DNA from: Neonectria sp. B-13
Taxonomy: Eukaryota; Ascomycota; Sordariomycetes; Hypocreales; Nectriaceae
Length of the DNA stretch: 64,000 nt
Direction of reading: 5' to 3'
Assembly: GCA_002682825.1 (NCBI GenBank)
Contig: NOKP01000018.1
Coordinates: 747,783 to 811,782 of the forward strand
Shown in pieces: positions 11,860 to 23,947 of this stretch (the first letter of the stretch is position 1; every line of letters begins with the position of its first letter). The notes under the pieces were generated by a model. The model worked only from the letters and a program-made list of their open reading frames with translations. It did no database searches and was not told the DNA's origin. The position numbers were made by a program, and so were the translations under genes.

Positions 11860-14800
11860 TTACTGCCAAGCCCGAGCCAACGGACTGCCAATCTTGGGGG
11901 CAAATTGCAAGCTCTTGCGGCGGGCAGCCATGAGTCTCATAAGCACCTGCTCATCTTTATCTCTGCTTAGGATACCCGCGCCCATCTCGTGAAAGGGGTT
12001 TTTCTTTGGCGGGCACGTCCGCATGAGCAAGTTCTCCTTGATAGGAGAGTCGTCCAGGTCATCTTCCTCCTCGCCTGAGGGCGTCTCGGGGACAAGGTTG
12101 GCCGCATATCGAGCAACCGCATCTGGGGCGGGAGTCTTAGGGACGGGAGTCAGCATGAGGTTAGACCAGTCGACGTCATCGTCCATGTCCTCATCAGCCT
12201 GTTCCGAGGGCGTGAACATCCAAGTAGCGCTCTCGCGTCGGTTCTTGGGAGTGATGGGAGTGCTGGGAGCAGTCCGGGGGCTGCCCTTGACGGGACTGGT
12301 GACAAGAGTGCCGTTCATGTTGGCCAGGGCCTTGGGCTCCATGCTCTTGCGACGGCGAGCGCCTCCACGAGGAACGACCTTAGTGTCGATGTAGTAGGGG
12401 GCCTCCTCGAGCCACTCATTCTCACGTTCGCAGCTATTTTGAGTCAGTTGATGATGCAGTGTCAAGGTCGTCGAAGAAATTACTTACTCAAGCACCCAGC
12501 TGACGCCGACACACTGGACGACGCCATTTGTTTCGCAGACCTTCTCTAGGGTCCGCTTGCCGCCGTCCTTGTAGACGACGTGCGTGATTCCAACCTTACT
12601 GGAAGTAGCCTCCCCGGAGCCACTGGGGCTCCAGTTCCACGTCTTCATGCACTTGGCCCCCATTTGAGTGAGCAGCTCCACAAAGATGCTGCTGGCGTCC
12701 GCGCCCTCACTGGTGTACACGTCCACGAATACGACGGCACCACGGAGCAAGGCAGGGTCAACGTCTCGTCGGGGAGTACGCGCAGGTGTACCAATGGAAG
12801 ACCAGAGGTCAGACTTGGACGGGGTGACGGGGCCAGGCGTAGCAGGGGCGGAGGCGAGCTCCATACCCGTCACCGGCATGCTCTTCCTCTCTTTCATGGG
12901 AGAGTATGAAATGACGGTTGCGTTTCTGGTAGGGCCAGTGGGACGCTTGGGCGCAACTCGAGACGCAGTGAAGCAGCGCTTCTTGAGAGGGCTGGGAGTC
13001 GAGTCGTCCGCGGGCTTCAGGGGAACTTTGGTGGTTGTGTTGAAGGCCCCCATGGCGGGACGAACAGGGGTCACGAGGCCATTGGACTGTGAGTTAACAA
13101 CAGCAGGGTCCATTGGAATCTGGTTCTCATCCCCATACTCCTGACTGGCCTCGGAGAGCGTGTCGTCAAAGGCGTCGGAGTTGGCCACCGCCTCCAGCAT
13201 GTTTGGCTCCAGAAGAGACATCTCGTTAGCCTCTTGCGCTAGCTCGACATCCTCCTCGGTGACCATAATGTCGTCAAAGGAAGGCTCCTCCACCTCAGCT
13301 GTCTCATTTTCAAGAGCCTCTGCGTTGGTATCGGGACGGACGGACATTTCATCCTCAAAGAAGTGGGCCACTGCGGGAGATGCCTGGGAAGACGGGGCTG
13401 AGGTATGCTCCTGGGGAGAGACTTGCTCAACTGCAGTGGGAGCCAGGGGCACCATCTTGATGGGGCTAGCAGCAGACCAGGAACCAAATCGATCAGCGAG
13501 GGCGGTGAAGCCACCCAGGGAGGCTCGAGGCACCTTGGATTGTCTTCGGCCAGTCCCCTTGGTGTTTGGGGTCTTGTGGGCGAAAGGAGTCGGGGTTGCC
13601 GGAACTGCCTTGATGGGGTGCTCCATGTCGTCCTCGGATTCGGAATCCATGCTGTGGTAAGGATCCAAGTCCTTCTCCCTCAGCTGGAAAACGGGGTTTT
13701 CAGGCTGAACGGGTGACTGAGATGCACTGGAACTTGGAGACGTGGACTCTTCAGCGTCGTCATCCAACTCAGCGACCACTTCGTCGATGGCCATCTCGTC
13801 GATGGCCTCGTCAACGGGCTCATTGAGTTCTTCAACGGGTTGCTCTGCAACATCCTCAACATCTTCGTATGCTTCCTCGACCAGGTCCACAGCCTCGGGA
13901 GCATCATCCAGCTGGACTTGCTCCACTTTGGGCTCATCAACAATGCCCATATCCTTCTTCAAGGCTGGGTCGGCATGGCGGGGCAGGACAGCAGACAGCC
14001 GGCCAGGGAATTGTAGACTCTCCATGGGCTCGCTGAAAGGATCATCCTCGAGGTCATTCAGCTCACCTGCAGACTGATCCTCCATCATGAGCTTGTCCGA
14101 GGGTCGAGCCAGGTGAGCAGGCGTGGAAGTCGACATGACTAGAGGCTTCATGGCCGGCGAGCCGCTCAGAGCAGCCGCATCCAGTTGTCGAGGGTCAGGA
14201 AGAGGCACTAGGCCGGGAAATGATCGCTTCGCTGGTGATTGAAGCAGCGAAGTCTTCATCGCGGACTGGGGTTGTTGAGATGTTGGAGCGTTTGCGAAGT
14301 TCAGGCTCTTGATGGGGGACGGCGGTCGCTTTGCAGCTGATTGCAGCAGAGACGCCTTGAATGGTGAAGCGTTCCCCGGCTGTCCAGAGAGGTTTCCAGC
14401 CAGCTTCATGGTGGAACCCGGTAGCTGCACGGGACCAATTCGTCGAGCAGGGGACCTCATCGTGTCTTGGAGGGCAGACGAGGGCATTTTCCTTGCGGGA
14501 GAAGCAATGACCGATGTGCCAAGGTCGGGTGGGTTTAGAAAGGTATCGACCTCAAGTGTCGGCTCCGTGGCGTCTTCCTCGGATGGTACGTGGTGGTTCG
14601 TCTTGGTGTGGGTGTTGGTTGGTGGCTTGATAGGGTGCTTCATCAAGGGCTTCACAGGCGTCGAGTCGCCTGCGAGCTCATCCTCGGAGTCGTCCTTCGA
14701 AACGGGCATCTGGGTCATCTTCTTAGGGCTCAGGGGCTTTTTGTCTGTCGTTGCGGTTCTTACTGCGGCTCTGGTCGTCCGGGACCCCACGGCCGCACCG

Positions 14801-15378
14801 CGCTTGGCTGGTCGGCCTCGGAGCCCGCCACGGACAGGCTCCTTGACCTCGATGGCGGGCTCGATGTTCTCCTTATCCGGCTCCTGGAACTTGACGCTCT
14901 TCTTGACCGCGGGCTTCGCCGCGGCTGTTCTTGATGCTGTGGTGGCTCGGGCTCTGGTTGTCTTCTTGACCGGCTCAGCGGCCGGCTGCTCGGCCGGGGT
15001 TGCTGCGACCACTTTCCTCGGCCGGCCTCGCGTCGCTTTAACTGGTGCAGGCTCATCCTTGACGGCTTCTGTGGTGGGTTTCTTTGCAACTCGGCCACGC
15101 GTGGCCCTCGGAGGCGCTTCCGCGTCTGCAGGCTCCTCCGCCTTCTTCGGCCGGCCTCGCGGCCTTCTTGGTGCAGGGACTTCTTGTTGTGCTTCTTCCT
15201 CATCTTCCTCATGCTCATCCGCCCTTGTTTTCCTCTTGGCAGCGGTGCTCTTTGTGCCGGCGGTTGCTGTGCTCTTTGCCCGCGCGGCGGCTGTGACAAT
15301 CTTGGTGGTCTTCACGGCGGGCTCACTAGCCTTGGCCGCGGCACGCGCACGCGTCATTCTCTTGGGCGGCGACTCCAT
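11860..15378 (-). CDS. AT-hook and BRCT domain nuclear protein
   Basis: Two exons, 15378-12488 and 12433-11860, give 1154 residues; the 54-base intron restores the BRCT signature WVLDCER at the junction. The N-terminal 200 residues are Lys/Arg/Ala-rich with several AT-hook cores: PRGRPKK (about 73-79), TRGRPRK (116-122) and LRGRPAKRG near 185, which should bind AT-rich minor groove. The middle 650 residues are low-complexity and acidic with many SP/TP sites (possible CDK substrates). One BRCT domain follows at about 860-985, ending with WLEEAPYYIDTK, and then a basic/acidic tail. The overall plan suggests a chromatin or DNA-damage protein, somewhat like microcephalin in its BRCT, but I do not recognise a precise orthologue. 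The ATG at 15378 is the first in frame that fits; the frame stays open 23 codons further without an ATG. Confidence 0.85.
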
Positions 15379-18069
15379 GGCTGTGGTATTGATTTGCTGT
15401 GTCGGTGTTTGGTGTGTTAGTAGGAAGAAAGTTGGACGAGAATTCAATGTTTACACATGGCGATGTGATGTTGATGAGAACGGGAATCTCGTCATGCGTA
15501 CACTTGGTAGGCAGGTTTGTTGTGAGGTGCCGTGTTTGGCGACGTTGCCCGGCAACGAGCCCCACCCGTTCCGCCACACCGTCACACCGTCAATCACAAG
15601 CTCCAATGGGATATTGGTCAGTAGGCGAAAATGGGCTAATTTGCTCCTTTTCGCGAGGAGTGGCCAAAACTTATCATCCACTGCATTTGAGGTGAAGAGC
15701 AGCCGTATTGGCTTAGGACTCATTGGAAGATTTGAGTAGTTGGGAATCGGACACAAGCAGTACTGTATATTATCTTGCGTACCTAGTCCTGAGATGCTGC
15801 AATCTAGCGGGGTAGCTGAACTTGGGGATGCTGACCCCTTGCCATGGTGCCACTCAACACGTTCTAGCGAACATCTTGAACGCCAGTGCAGCAGTAAGAT
15901 ATCCTACTGCATATTGCTGCAATCTAGTCGAATTCCGAATTCGGAGCTATTCTCACAAGATGTGTACCCACTTGTCCTGAACTTGGCGTTGGTCCACCAT
16001 TTTGAGTTCTACCAATTCGATAACTTACGCATGCGGCTTGAGACTATCTAAATCTAGCACCCTCGCACACGAAGTGATATAAAGCCATCAGAAGCATCAT
16101 GCCATATAGAAATAGCCGCATTCGTTCCCCAACTTGGGAAAACTTTCCAGGTCAGGTCTTCTTCCGACGCCCCAATGTCCCTCCAGGCGTAGACTACCCT
16201 GCATCCCTAAAGTTCGGTTTCACTACCAGTGTAACTCGACCACACCGTGTTGGTTGCCAGGCTGCTTTTGGATCATCCTCAACCTGAGCATGAACTTCCT
16301 GCATGTGTAAGGCCAAATCGAGCACTCGTATCCTTGGTTATAGTTCTTCCACTTAACGGGGCGCGCCTTGACCTCTTGCCTATTAGGGGTATATACCCTG
16401 GAGTATCTGAAGTGTCAACGGGCCTGCACTCCGATTGCGATTGCAGCTCGTGTAAAGACCCCAGCAAGGCACCTTTGTCGTCCTTGAAGGTGTTCTACCC
16501 GCAGCACCCTTGTTCGCAAAAGGGCATTGGAAGATGCTACGCCGCCAGTCGACAAGCAACGGTGCGCGGCTTGGCAATGATATCATTTGCGATTGTTCTT
16601 TGCTACGTAACTTTGCAAGTGATTGACATGTTGGTGTTGGCCATGATCGAGCATCAGCTCATAATCAAGCCGAACGAATCACCGAGATTCTCCTGCCTAA
16701 ATTGGTCGCAACCCAGAATGCAGTATCTCCGTCGGCTCGGGTTCGACCGAGCCGTACCTACCATATACAGCAACAGCGTGGGATCATCGCATTCCTCGTT
16801 ACGGCTGGTAGCTGGAGGTTTGTAGTACTTTACCCATCCCTCCAGCATTGTATTCATGCGCAAGTGACGGCTTTTAGACCGGAGATCCGTACCGGTACCA
16901 GCAAAGCGTTCAACTTACAACGACAAATGAGGACACTAGAGGTGGGGAGGCGGACCTGACATGGGATAACCAGATATTCGGACTACGCATGGCCTAATTG
17001 CTGCTCAAAGAAAGTGAGCCGGTGAGTTTCGACGGTGACATAGACATGACACGTCGAGGGTAGAAGACAAGGTTACAACGATTTTGGTAGCGAGGTCAGT
17101 ATCGTCCCTAAGTATGGTTCTGATTCCACATCGTGGTAGGAGAGAGGCAGAGAGACGGAGAAACGAAGAGGAATCGGAGCGGGGGCACGCAGGGTTTCTA
17201 TACTACGTACTCACGCACCAGGTGGATGAGGGTTCTCGCAACGGGACACTCTATGAAAGAGCTCTCCCCATTTGAGCTTCAAGGGTCAGATCCCACAACA
17301 TGACGGCACGCCGCGCGGCAGGCTGATTAATCCACCAGGAGGTGGAGTTGGCCCCCCCCCTTGGGAGGAGGCATGAGCAGACGCGCGCGGTAGGAGTGAA
17401 TGATTGGGACAAGGTGTTTGGTAATTTATTAAGCTTTTGTCTAAAATTCTACGAGAGTGGGAACTCATCCACCTTTGTTGGTTTATGCCTTATGGTCGTA
17501 TTGATGGTACTGTCCTCCTTACCGAGGGGCTGGAAGGCCTCGTAGGGCGACTGATTTGGTCAATATTCTAGAGTGTAACTTAAACTGTCAACTGTAGAGT
17601 CGAGATATCACGGCGCTACCAAGTAACCATCTCCACAAAGCGTCAGGTCAGGACTTGCCAGCGGCTCGGAGGTACGGCGGGATGGGGGGGCCGTGTTCTG
17701 TCAGCATCGTTCGATGTCGATGAGGCAAATTGTAGATACCTAGTTTGCTAGTCTAACTAGCAGAGCTCCGGAGCAGGAGGAGAATCGGTGAAATTGCGGA
17801 TGCTATCGCCCGGGGGCTCGCACATTCCGGGCTCAACGTCATGGTTTTGCCTCCCCGAAGCTGTTAGTGTCCTCGCCAAGAACGGGCCTCCCGATGTAAG
17901 TCAATGACATGCTGGCTGAGCCACTACGCCGCGTTAAAACTGCGCCCCGAGAGAGGCTAACATAGCGCATAGCTTCTGGTGACGTCCATGTGCCAAGTTT
18001 CGAACCCGACGACGATGATTATGGATGACGGGACGCAGGTCAAGTCAGGCCAGAACTTGGGTCTTGAGT

Positions 18070-18099
18070 GATTTCCCGGAGGATTTCCCGGAGGATTTC
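18070..18099. repeat. Short tandem repeat, 12-base unit
   Basis: Two perfect copies of GATTTCCCGGAG (18070-18081, 18082-18093) and a partial third, in non-coding DNA. Confidence 0.8.
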
Positions 18100-18682
18100 T
18101 GCAGGATCGCGGGAGGATTATCTTACTTACAGCATCTACTGCAGTGACGCTAGCATCCTTCTCTCAGGTCCCGGCGTGAAACACCCTTGAAACCAATGCC
18201 GATGGCAAGCCACGACAGGCCTTTGCCTGCTCCTAGGGCTCCCGGGATGGGACGACCTCATGCTCCGCTCCCCAAAACAAATATATGCCGGACAGAATCT
18301 GGCACGGCCGCCGCTTGAGGTTACCTTGGCAGGTTTATGTGAGCATGAGTGATGGTGGGTCTGGACCTCTCATCCTTGTTCACGCGTGGGGGGAACCGTC
18401 GAAACCACCTCCGAGTTCAAACGAGGACCTTTGTTGCCCGTTGTTTTGATCCTTCCTTGCGTGACCAATTAAATAAGCTTAACGGCTAGGGGACTACAGC
18501 AGACGCATCATGATTCGTGTGTGGAAAAAGAAAGAGAAACCACCTAAACATCCTTATGCAAATTGCGTACACTGAACAGGGACCAATTAGACTAAGTGCC
18601 GACCACGGCTCGCCCGCTCGCTTGCTTGGAAACCGAGATCGGCCCAAAGATGGGATGAAATGCAGCCCAGGCGACGTTGCAT

Positions 18683-18697
18683 GGGGGGGGGGGGGGG
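18683..18697. repeat. Poly-G run of 15
   Basis: Fifteen consecutive G bases in non-coding DNA. Such runs are prone to length error in assembly, so the exact count is uncertain. Confidence 0.8.
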
Positions 18698-18894
18698 AAT
18701 GCAGCCTGAAGATCGAAAAGAAGTGACAGAATCCCCTGAACGTTTTTGTTTAATTGATTATTCCCGTTTCGACACCATGACAGGCGTTCCTTCAATGCCG
18801 GAATCCTTCACCTCCCCAGACGCCTCGCAACCATTATGGAAGGTCGTTGTTGTCTCAGGTGGTCTCAACAAGTGCCGTCTCGTCGATACCCAAT

Positions 18895-19006
18895 GGCTTT
18901 GTTCGCAACAACGCCCCCCCTGGAATGCCGTGGTCACTTGGAGCTAGAAGAAGCCCACGGGCTCTGTTCGTAACAAACCCCCCCCTGGAATGCCTCTAGA
19001 AGAAGT
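18895..19006. repeat. Imperfect direct repeat, two copies
   Basis: Copy 1 (18895-18957) and copy 2 (18960-19006) share GGCT-TGTTCG-AACAA, a C run, CTGGAATGCC and, after an 18-base deletion in copy 2, CTAGAAGAAG. This looks like a diverged tandem duplication. No coding potential is seen in it. Confidence 0.7.
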
Positions 19007-19560
19007 CATCCCGCCAAGCATACCGCCCTAAAGGACAAGCTAGCCTGGGATCAGGACGGATCAGATAAGTCTATGTGCAACAACCGTAATTTCGGGAGCG
19101 GATCCAGGCCGGCGGGCCATTGTTACATCCGTGGCATATGTCTAGTCTAGAACTCTATTGCGCCTTCTTTCTTATTCCAAGACCCAGTTCTGCTAGTCTG
19201 GTCCATGCCCTGTTTGTAAGGACCCTGTTGCCAAGGTTCCAAGGTTCCAAGCCTCCAAGGTTGCGTACCAAGTCGGTAACCCAGGACCGCGCCGGCGGGA
19301 TAATTCATCCCGGAGAGGGAGGAATGGAGGACTTGCTCAGTAGGAACTAGGCAGGAAGTTTCGAGTGGCATCACTCGGCCCGGGTATGGAGATACTACGT
19401 AGTAGGGGTATGCTCCAAGAGGAAGCTCGAGCTTGCTAACTAAGTTGCTGGTATTAAAGGAACCGTCCTGCCCGTCACTGACACCGTCTCCCCCATCTGC
19501 AACTACACGGTCGACACCACTCTCCTTTCCACAGCCTCCAACTCCAGCCTCTCCTTCACC

Positions 19561-20982
19561 ATGCGTGGACAACTTCTCGCCAGCGCCCTGGTCTCCGGGG
19601 CCATGGCCGCCCGGCCTTTCCTCAACTCTCCCGACACTGGCATCGAGCTGGTCCTCGGCGACCTGCCCAAGGGCGAGCTCGCCGAGCTCGACAGCATGAT
19701 CGGCCTGCCCGACTTCGACTGGGCCGCCGAGCACTACCTCCCCGACAAGAACTACACCTACTACCGCAACGGTGCTGCCGGCGAGTACTCGTACCGCAAC
19801 AACCTCGAGGTCTTCCACCGCTACCGCTTCAAGCCCAGAGTGCTGGTCGACATCTCCGACGTTGAGAACACTCTGCCGTACGTTGCATCGAACCGAATGT
19901 GGTGAATTTAGCTGACAGGTCGTCCGTAGAACCACCATGCTTGGCCACAACGTCTCGGCCCCCTTCTTCATCAGCCCCTGTGCTCGTGCTGAGTACGGCA
20001 GCGCCAACGCCGAGTACGGCCTTGTCAAGGGTGCCGCTGAGGGCGGAATCATCTATATTGTACGCGATCCTGACTCGACCTGATACCAACTGTGCTAACA
20101 ATAGTCTTCCCATACAGCCCTCCCACTACGCCTACCTCTCTATTGAGGAGATCCATGCTGCTAAGGCTGAGGGCCAAGTTGTGTTCCAGCAGGTATGTTT
20201 TCGCAAGTCTCTTACTCCGTTGCCAGTTCTAACATTTGCCAGCTCTACCTGACCTCCAACGACACCGTTACCCAGCAGGAGATCGACCGCAGTGAGAAGG
20301 CTGGCGCCGATGCCATCGTCTTCACTGTCGACTCTGCCGCCGACGGTAACCGTCACCGCGCCGCCCGCTATGGCGTTGGCTCTGCGTGAGTATTCTTATA
20401 TGCCTCTGCGACTACTGAACTAACTTGTGGTTTAGCGACTCTGACTATTCGGCCTTTACTTGGACCTACTACCAGAAGCTCCAGAAGATGACCTCCCTCC
20501 CCGTCATCATTAAGGGCATCGCCAGTGTCGCCGACGCCAAGTTGGCCGTCAAGTACGGCGCCCCTGCCATCGTCCTCTCCAACCACGGCGGCCGCCAGCT
20601 CGACGACAGCCCGTCCCCTCTCGAGGTTGCCATTGAGATCTACAAGGAGGCCCCCGAGGTCTTCAAGAAGATCGAGGTCTACGCCGACGGTGGAATCCGC
20701 TACGGAGGCGATGCCCTGAAGCTCCTGGCTCTGGGTGTTAAGGCTGTCGGTGTCGGCCGCCCCATGATGTTCGCCAACATCTTCGGCACTGAGGGTGTTG
20801 CCAAGGCTGTCAAGATCCTCAAGCATGAGATCGCCATTGACGCCGGTAACCTGGGTGTTGCTGACCTGAAGAAGATCAACCCCAGCTACGTAAGTCACAT
20901 ATTATTTTACCCAACGTCACAAGATGATTATGCTAATACAATAATACAGGTCAACTGGAACCCCACCAACTGGGCCAACTAA
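19561..20982 (+). CDS. Secreted FMN-dependent 2-hydroxyacid dehydrogenase/oxidase
   Basis: Six exons, 19561-19877, 19930-20059, 20118-20192, 20243-20385, 20436-20889 and 20950-20982, give 383 residues; introns are only 50-60 bases. The family (glycolate oxidase, lactate oxidase, flavocytochrome b2 core) oxidises 2-hydroxy acids with FMN in a TIM barrel. The expected active-site residues are present: the Tyr region YYRNGAAGEYSYRNN, Tyr in QQLYLTSND, Lys in PVIIKGI, His and Arg in SNHGGRQLDD, and the FMN phosphate loop DGGIRYGGDALK ... GVGRPMMF. Residues 1-17 (RGQLLASALVSGAMAA) look like a signal peptide, so the enzyme may be secreted, unlike the peroxisomal or mitochondrial relatives. There is no cytochrome b5 domain. 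Substrate is unknown; lactate or glycolate are candidates. The leader is open in frame for 37 codons before the ATG but has no ATG. Confidence 0.93.
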
Positions 20983-22410
20983 GTCACACATGGCTTGCCC
21001 TTGAAACCCCGGAAAACATGTACATAAGCACTTCATCTGTCTATACTTTGTATGAACATAGAATTAAGATTCAAGATTCCTTTTGCGAAGGTGGCCAGCT
21101 TTGGATGACTTGGTGATACGTTTCTTGTGACAATGTTAACAAAGAGTCTGAGAGTCTCCGAATGTGTAATAAGTGAACCATGTGTGTGAGGTGATCGGAA
21201 TCAGGCAGACGTTGTGGTAAAACTGAACAAGCTCGGGTACTGGTTCGAAGAAGACAGGCGTGGATCGGGGTAGACAAATGAGCATATATAGTGTGTAGTG
21301 AATGAGTCCTCGGTGTTTTGAAGCAATGGGACTGAGAAGCCAAATATCCATTTAGAATAGAAATGGCCAATGGCCCTATTACCCTCCATTCTTAGTGACG
21401 GGCCCTTTCCCGTATTTGCGTTAATATAATTGACTTGGACAATACACTGATGAGTGTCTTGGAACTACATCTCCGTCGAGGATTACTTCAGGAGGCTCTA
21501 GCGGGTGGAATGGGCGTCGTGAAGCATATATGAAGCATGCAAGCGCCCCCAAAGGTGCCTGGTATACTTCGTACAATCGGCGACAGCAATAGTGAGAGAA
21601 AGTGAGTGTTTGTAAACTTGCAGCTCTGCTCGTTTGGCAAAATATCAACGATCTCTGTTGCTAGTTGTCCCACAAATACAGCCTACCCTCGAGTGACGAT
21701 AATGTAGGCTTGTACTTCAACAGTTCTTTCAACATTTCCTTTTCACCCAAGAGCGGAATGCGTTTAGCGGTAGCAACGATGAAATTCCAGATAAATAGAT
21801 GATGCCAAGTCTTCGTAGCTCAACGAGTAGATAGACAAGGTAGAAGCCGTACTGGGGAACCCTGCAGCGATGTTTGGCAATGTATTGGCTTGAAACAATA
21901 GTGGTCGTATTGTAAGAAGCAACTGAGGTATTAATACGTACTTAAATACAGCCAGTTGGTTTTTATTGGTCAAGTCAAGCACGGAAGCTGATTGATACAC
22001 GTTGTGGCCTGGACTTGACTGGTCACCTCTGGTGGAGAACACTGAAGCGAGCATTCATGTCGAGTGAGCAGTGCAGACTACAGGAGTCGGTTACCAGCAT
22101 CCACATTCTCTCAAGTCAGAATTCAAAGAACTGCTTAACGAGCCATCATTAAACCACCAATTCCACAGTAGATAGGAATGACCCGGTCAAGCCCATTCTC
22201 TCGTTTGATGCAGGGGAGATGTCCTTCCATGTAGTAAGCTTCGTTATCTGGCATAGGCGACATTGTGCAGCTCTAGGACCATATCGGCTGACTTCCAATA
22301 CTCATATGGTAGTGTCAATGCCAGATATGGACATGATGGGGACAACACAAGGCTGGAGGCCAAGCTACCCCGGCTGGATTCGGTGACAAAAGATAGATTT
22401 GTCATGGTCA

Positions 22411-22434
22411 ATCCAAATGTAGATCCAAATGTAG
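22411..22434. repeat. 12-base tandem repeat, two copies
   Basis: ATCCAAATGTAG is present twice without a gap, followed by a partial ATC. Non-coding. Confidence 0.85.
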
Positions 22435-23059
22435 ATCCTCATTTTAGATCATCATCCCATCTTTTCGGAAATTAGGACGGTCTGAGAGCACTCGAGGTAT
22501 TTCGTGGCGGAGAGTCCTCACCCTCCCAGCATATAAATATGGCAAAGACCAAAGTACTAAGTTTGAAGTTTCTACGAGACAGCATGGGCAGCGAATCGAT
22601 AGAAATACAACTCCTCGATATTCAACCTGTGGCTCGAACTCGGCAATCTGCACAAAAGAAACAGAAGAATTGATCTTGGGAAAGACATGCATCAGGTTAG
22701 GACTGGTTTCCTAGACGTGGCTTCTCCTACCTGCCTCAGCTGAGTCAAAAGCAAGCATGCTGCGGTGGAGCAAGTGGGGACAACGCAATTTGTGTTCTCG
22801 TGAAGTTGTGGCCTGAGTTCTGGACCGATTCGTCTCCGTTTCACCTTCACGTTGTTTCAAGGATCATGCTCAAGTGAGGCCACAGGTGAGGCGACCAATG
22901 GGCATCTACCTGTCAAACCGAGAGCTGCGAGGATTTGGGGGCGAGAAAGAAGGCGGATCTCGTCGAGCGGACTCGGCGTTAGTTGGTTTCGTGGCTTTTG
23001 TGAACGAAGGCGATGATCTATCTGTCTGAGGCAATGCCGGGGCCGAACCGGCCTGGCCC

Positions 23060-23087
23060 GATGCAGACATCCTGATGCAGACATCCT
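23060..23087. repeat. 14-base tandem repeat, two copies
   Basis: GATGCAGACATCCT occurs twice back to back, followed by a third partial, mutated copy (GACGCAGAC to 23096). Non-coding. Confidence 0.85.
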
Positions 23088-23730
23088 GACGCAGACGGTC
23101 CCGGCTAGCTCAACTCAACTCCCGAGTCCAGCCGCAGATCAGCAAACAACGATGACCGGTGAACACAACAACACCCGATGATCCAAATTGCGCTATGCAT
23201 CTTGGCTTTTGATGTTTTGCGTAGTGCAGTGAAGCATCGAAGTCTCGAGAATCTTCCGTTGGGCTGCCCAAGGAGTCAAGGACCAACAAACTCCGTCGAC
23301 GCGGGCCTGCTCCTCGTCCCGCGTTTCCTTCATGTCTGACGTCTTTTGTCTTTCGTGCTATTAGATCTCGTGCGTCCTTTCTTTCCATCTCCTCCTTGAC
23401 CCATTGAGGATTCAGAAGCAATTTGCAGTCGGCAGGTGGAACAAGATCCACCCTCGCGTCAGCCAGGGCGCATCTTGGTGTCACGTCTTGGCGCCCTCGC
23501 CCTCCATGTCTCGCTATTGCTCGTTATCTCGACTTGTTATGCAGTGATGTGACTGCGAAGTGCCTGCCAATGGCCTGCAGAGTGTGTTGGCAACCCGCCC
23601 GTGGCGTCTGCACTGGCATGGATGTCCCCAGATGACAGATCCCCCCGGTGGAGGCTCCCCCGGGAGATTTCCCCGTACCCGATGACCTGCATGTACTAGA
23701 GAGATGCATCCCGAGGACAACGCCGGCACG

Positions 23731-23737
23731 TATAAAT
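23731..23737 (+). promoter_or_regulatory. TATA box candidate of the proline-rich gene
   Basis: TATAAAT at 217 bases before the likely start at 23948, in a suitable position for a leader of roughly 150-190 bases. Seen by pattern only. Confidence 0.45.
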
Positions 23738-23947
23738 GGAAATCTCGGAGGTTCTTTTGCCAAGTTGGTCTCTCCTTTCACCTTGACTCTTGGCTCGACT
23801 CTTGGCTCGTGACTCTCACCATCCACTTGTCCAAGCTGGCTTATAAGCAAACCTCAAAACACCAAATACCAGGCACAACCAACTCTTCCAGCATCCCAGG
23901 TCTTCTCTCGCTGAGCCTGACCCCTTGCCGTCGTTGCAACCACCCCC

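Larger units (their letters stand above)
15379..19560. other. 4.2 kb gene-poor region
   Basis: The longest stretch without a supportable gene. Frames are short, mostly without ATG, and show no family motifs. Visible structure: a perfect 8-bp-stem hairpin at 16733-16754, a 12-base tandem repeat at 18070-18099, a 15-base G run at 18683-18697, an imperfect direct repeat at 18895-19006, CCAAGGTT repeats at about 19227-19250, and a palindrome TACTACGTAGTA at 19393-19404. The 3' end of a possible leader intron for the next gene (branch CTAAC 19436-19440, AG at 19458-19459) can be seen. Confidence 0.55.
20983..23947. other. 3 kb gene-poor region upstream of the proline-rich gene
   Basis: No supportable gene. 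Short tandem repeats lie at 22411-22434 and 23060-23087. A TATA-like TATAAAT is at 23731-23737. A TGAGTCA box at 22741-22747 is far from any start and is probably chance. The 210 bases from the TATA box to 23948 contain no ATG. Confidence 0.55.

Noticed and set aside
14309..15739. 476-codon open frame on the plus strand
   Set aside because: It is antisense to the N-terminal exon of the AT-hook/BRCT gene; its Gly/Val/Ala composition is the mirror of the GC-rich sense codons and no domain is seen.
16733..16754. Perfect 8-bp hairpin with loop GTTCGA, suggesting a tRNA arm
   Set aside because: The GTTCGA word recalls a tRNA T loop, but no acceptor stem, D arm or A box can be placed around it, so no tRNA is called.
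16247..16825. 192-codon open frame in the gene-poor region
   Set aside because: Starts with TTG, has no family motif, and its codon pattern resembles the surrounding non-coding DNA.
19147..20052. 301-codon open frame on the minus strand
   Set aside because: Overlaps the first exons and introns of the FMN dehydrogenase; composition is antisense-like and no motif is visible.
22741..22747. Second TGAGTCA box
   Set aside because: It lies over 1 kb from any gene start and next to no amino acid biosynthesis gene; a 7-base match of this kind is expected by chance.
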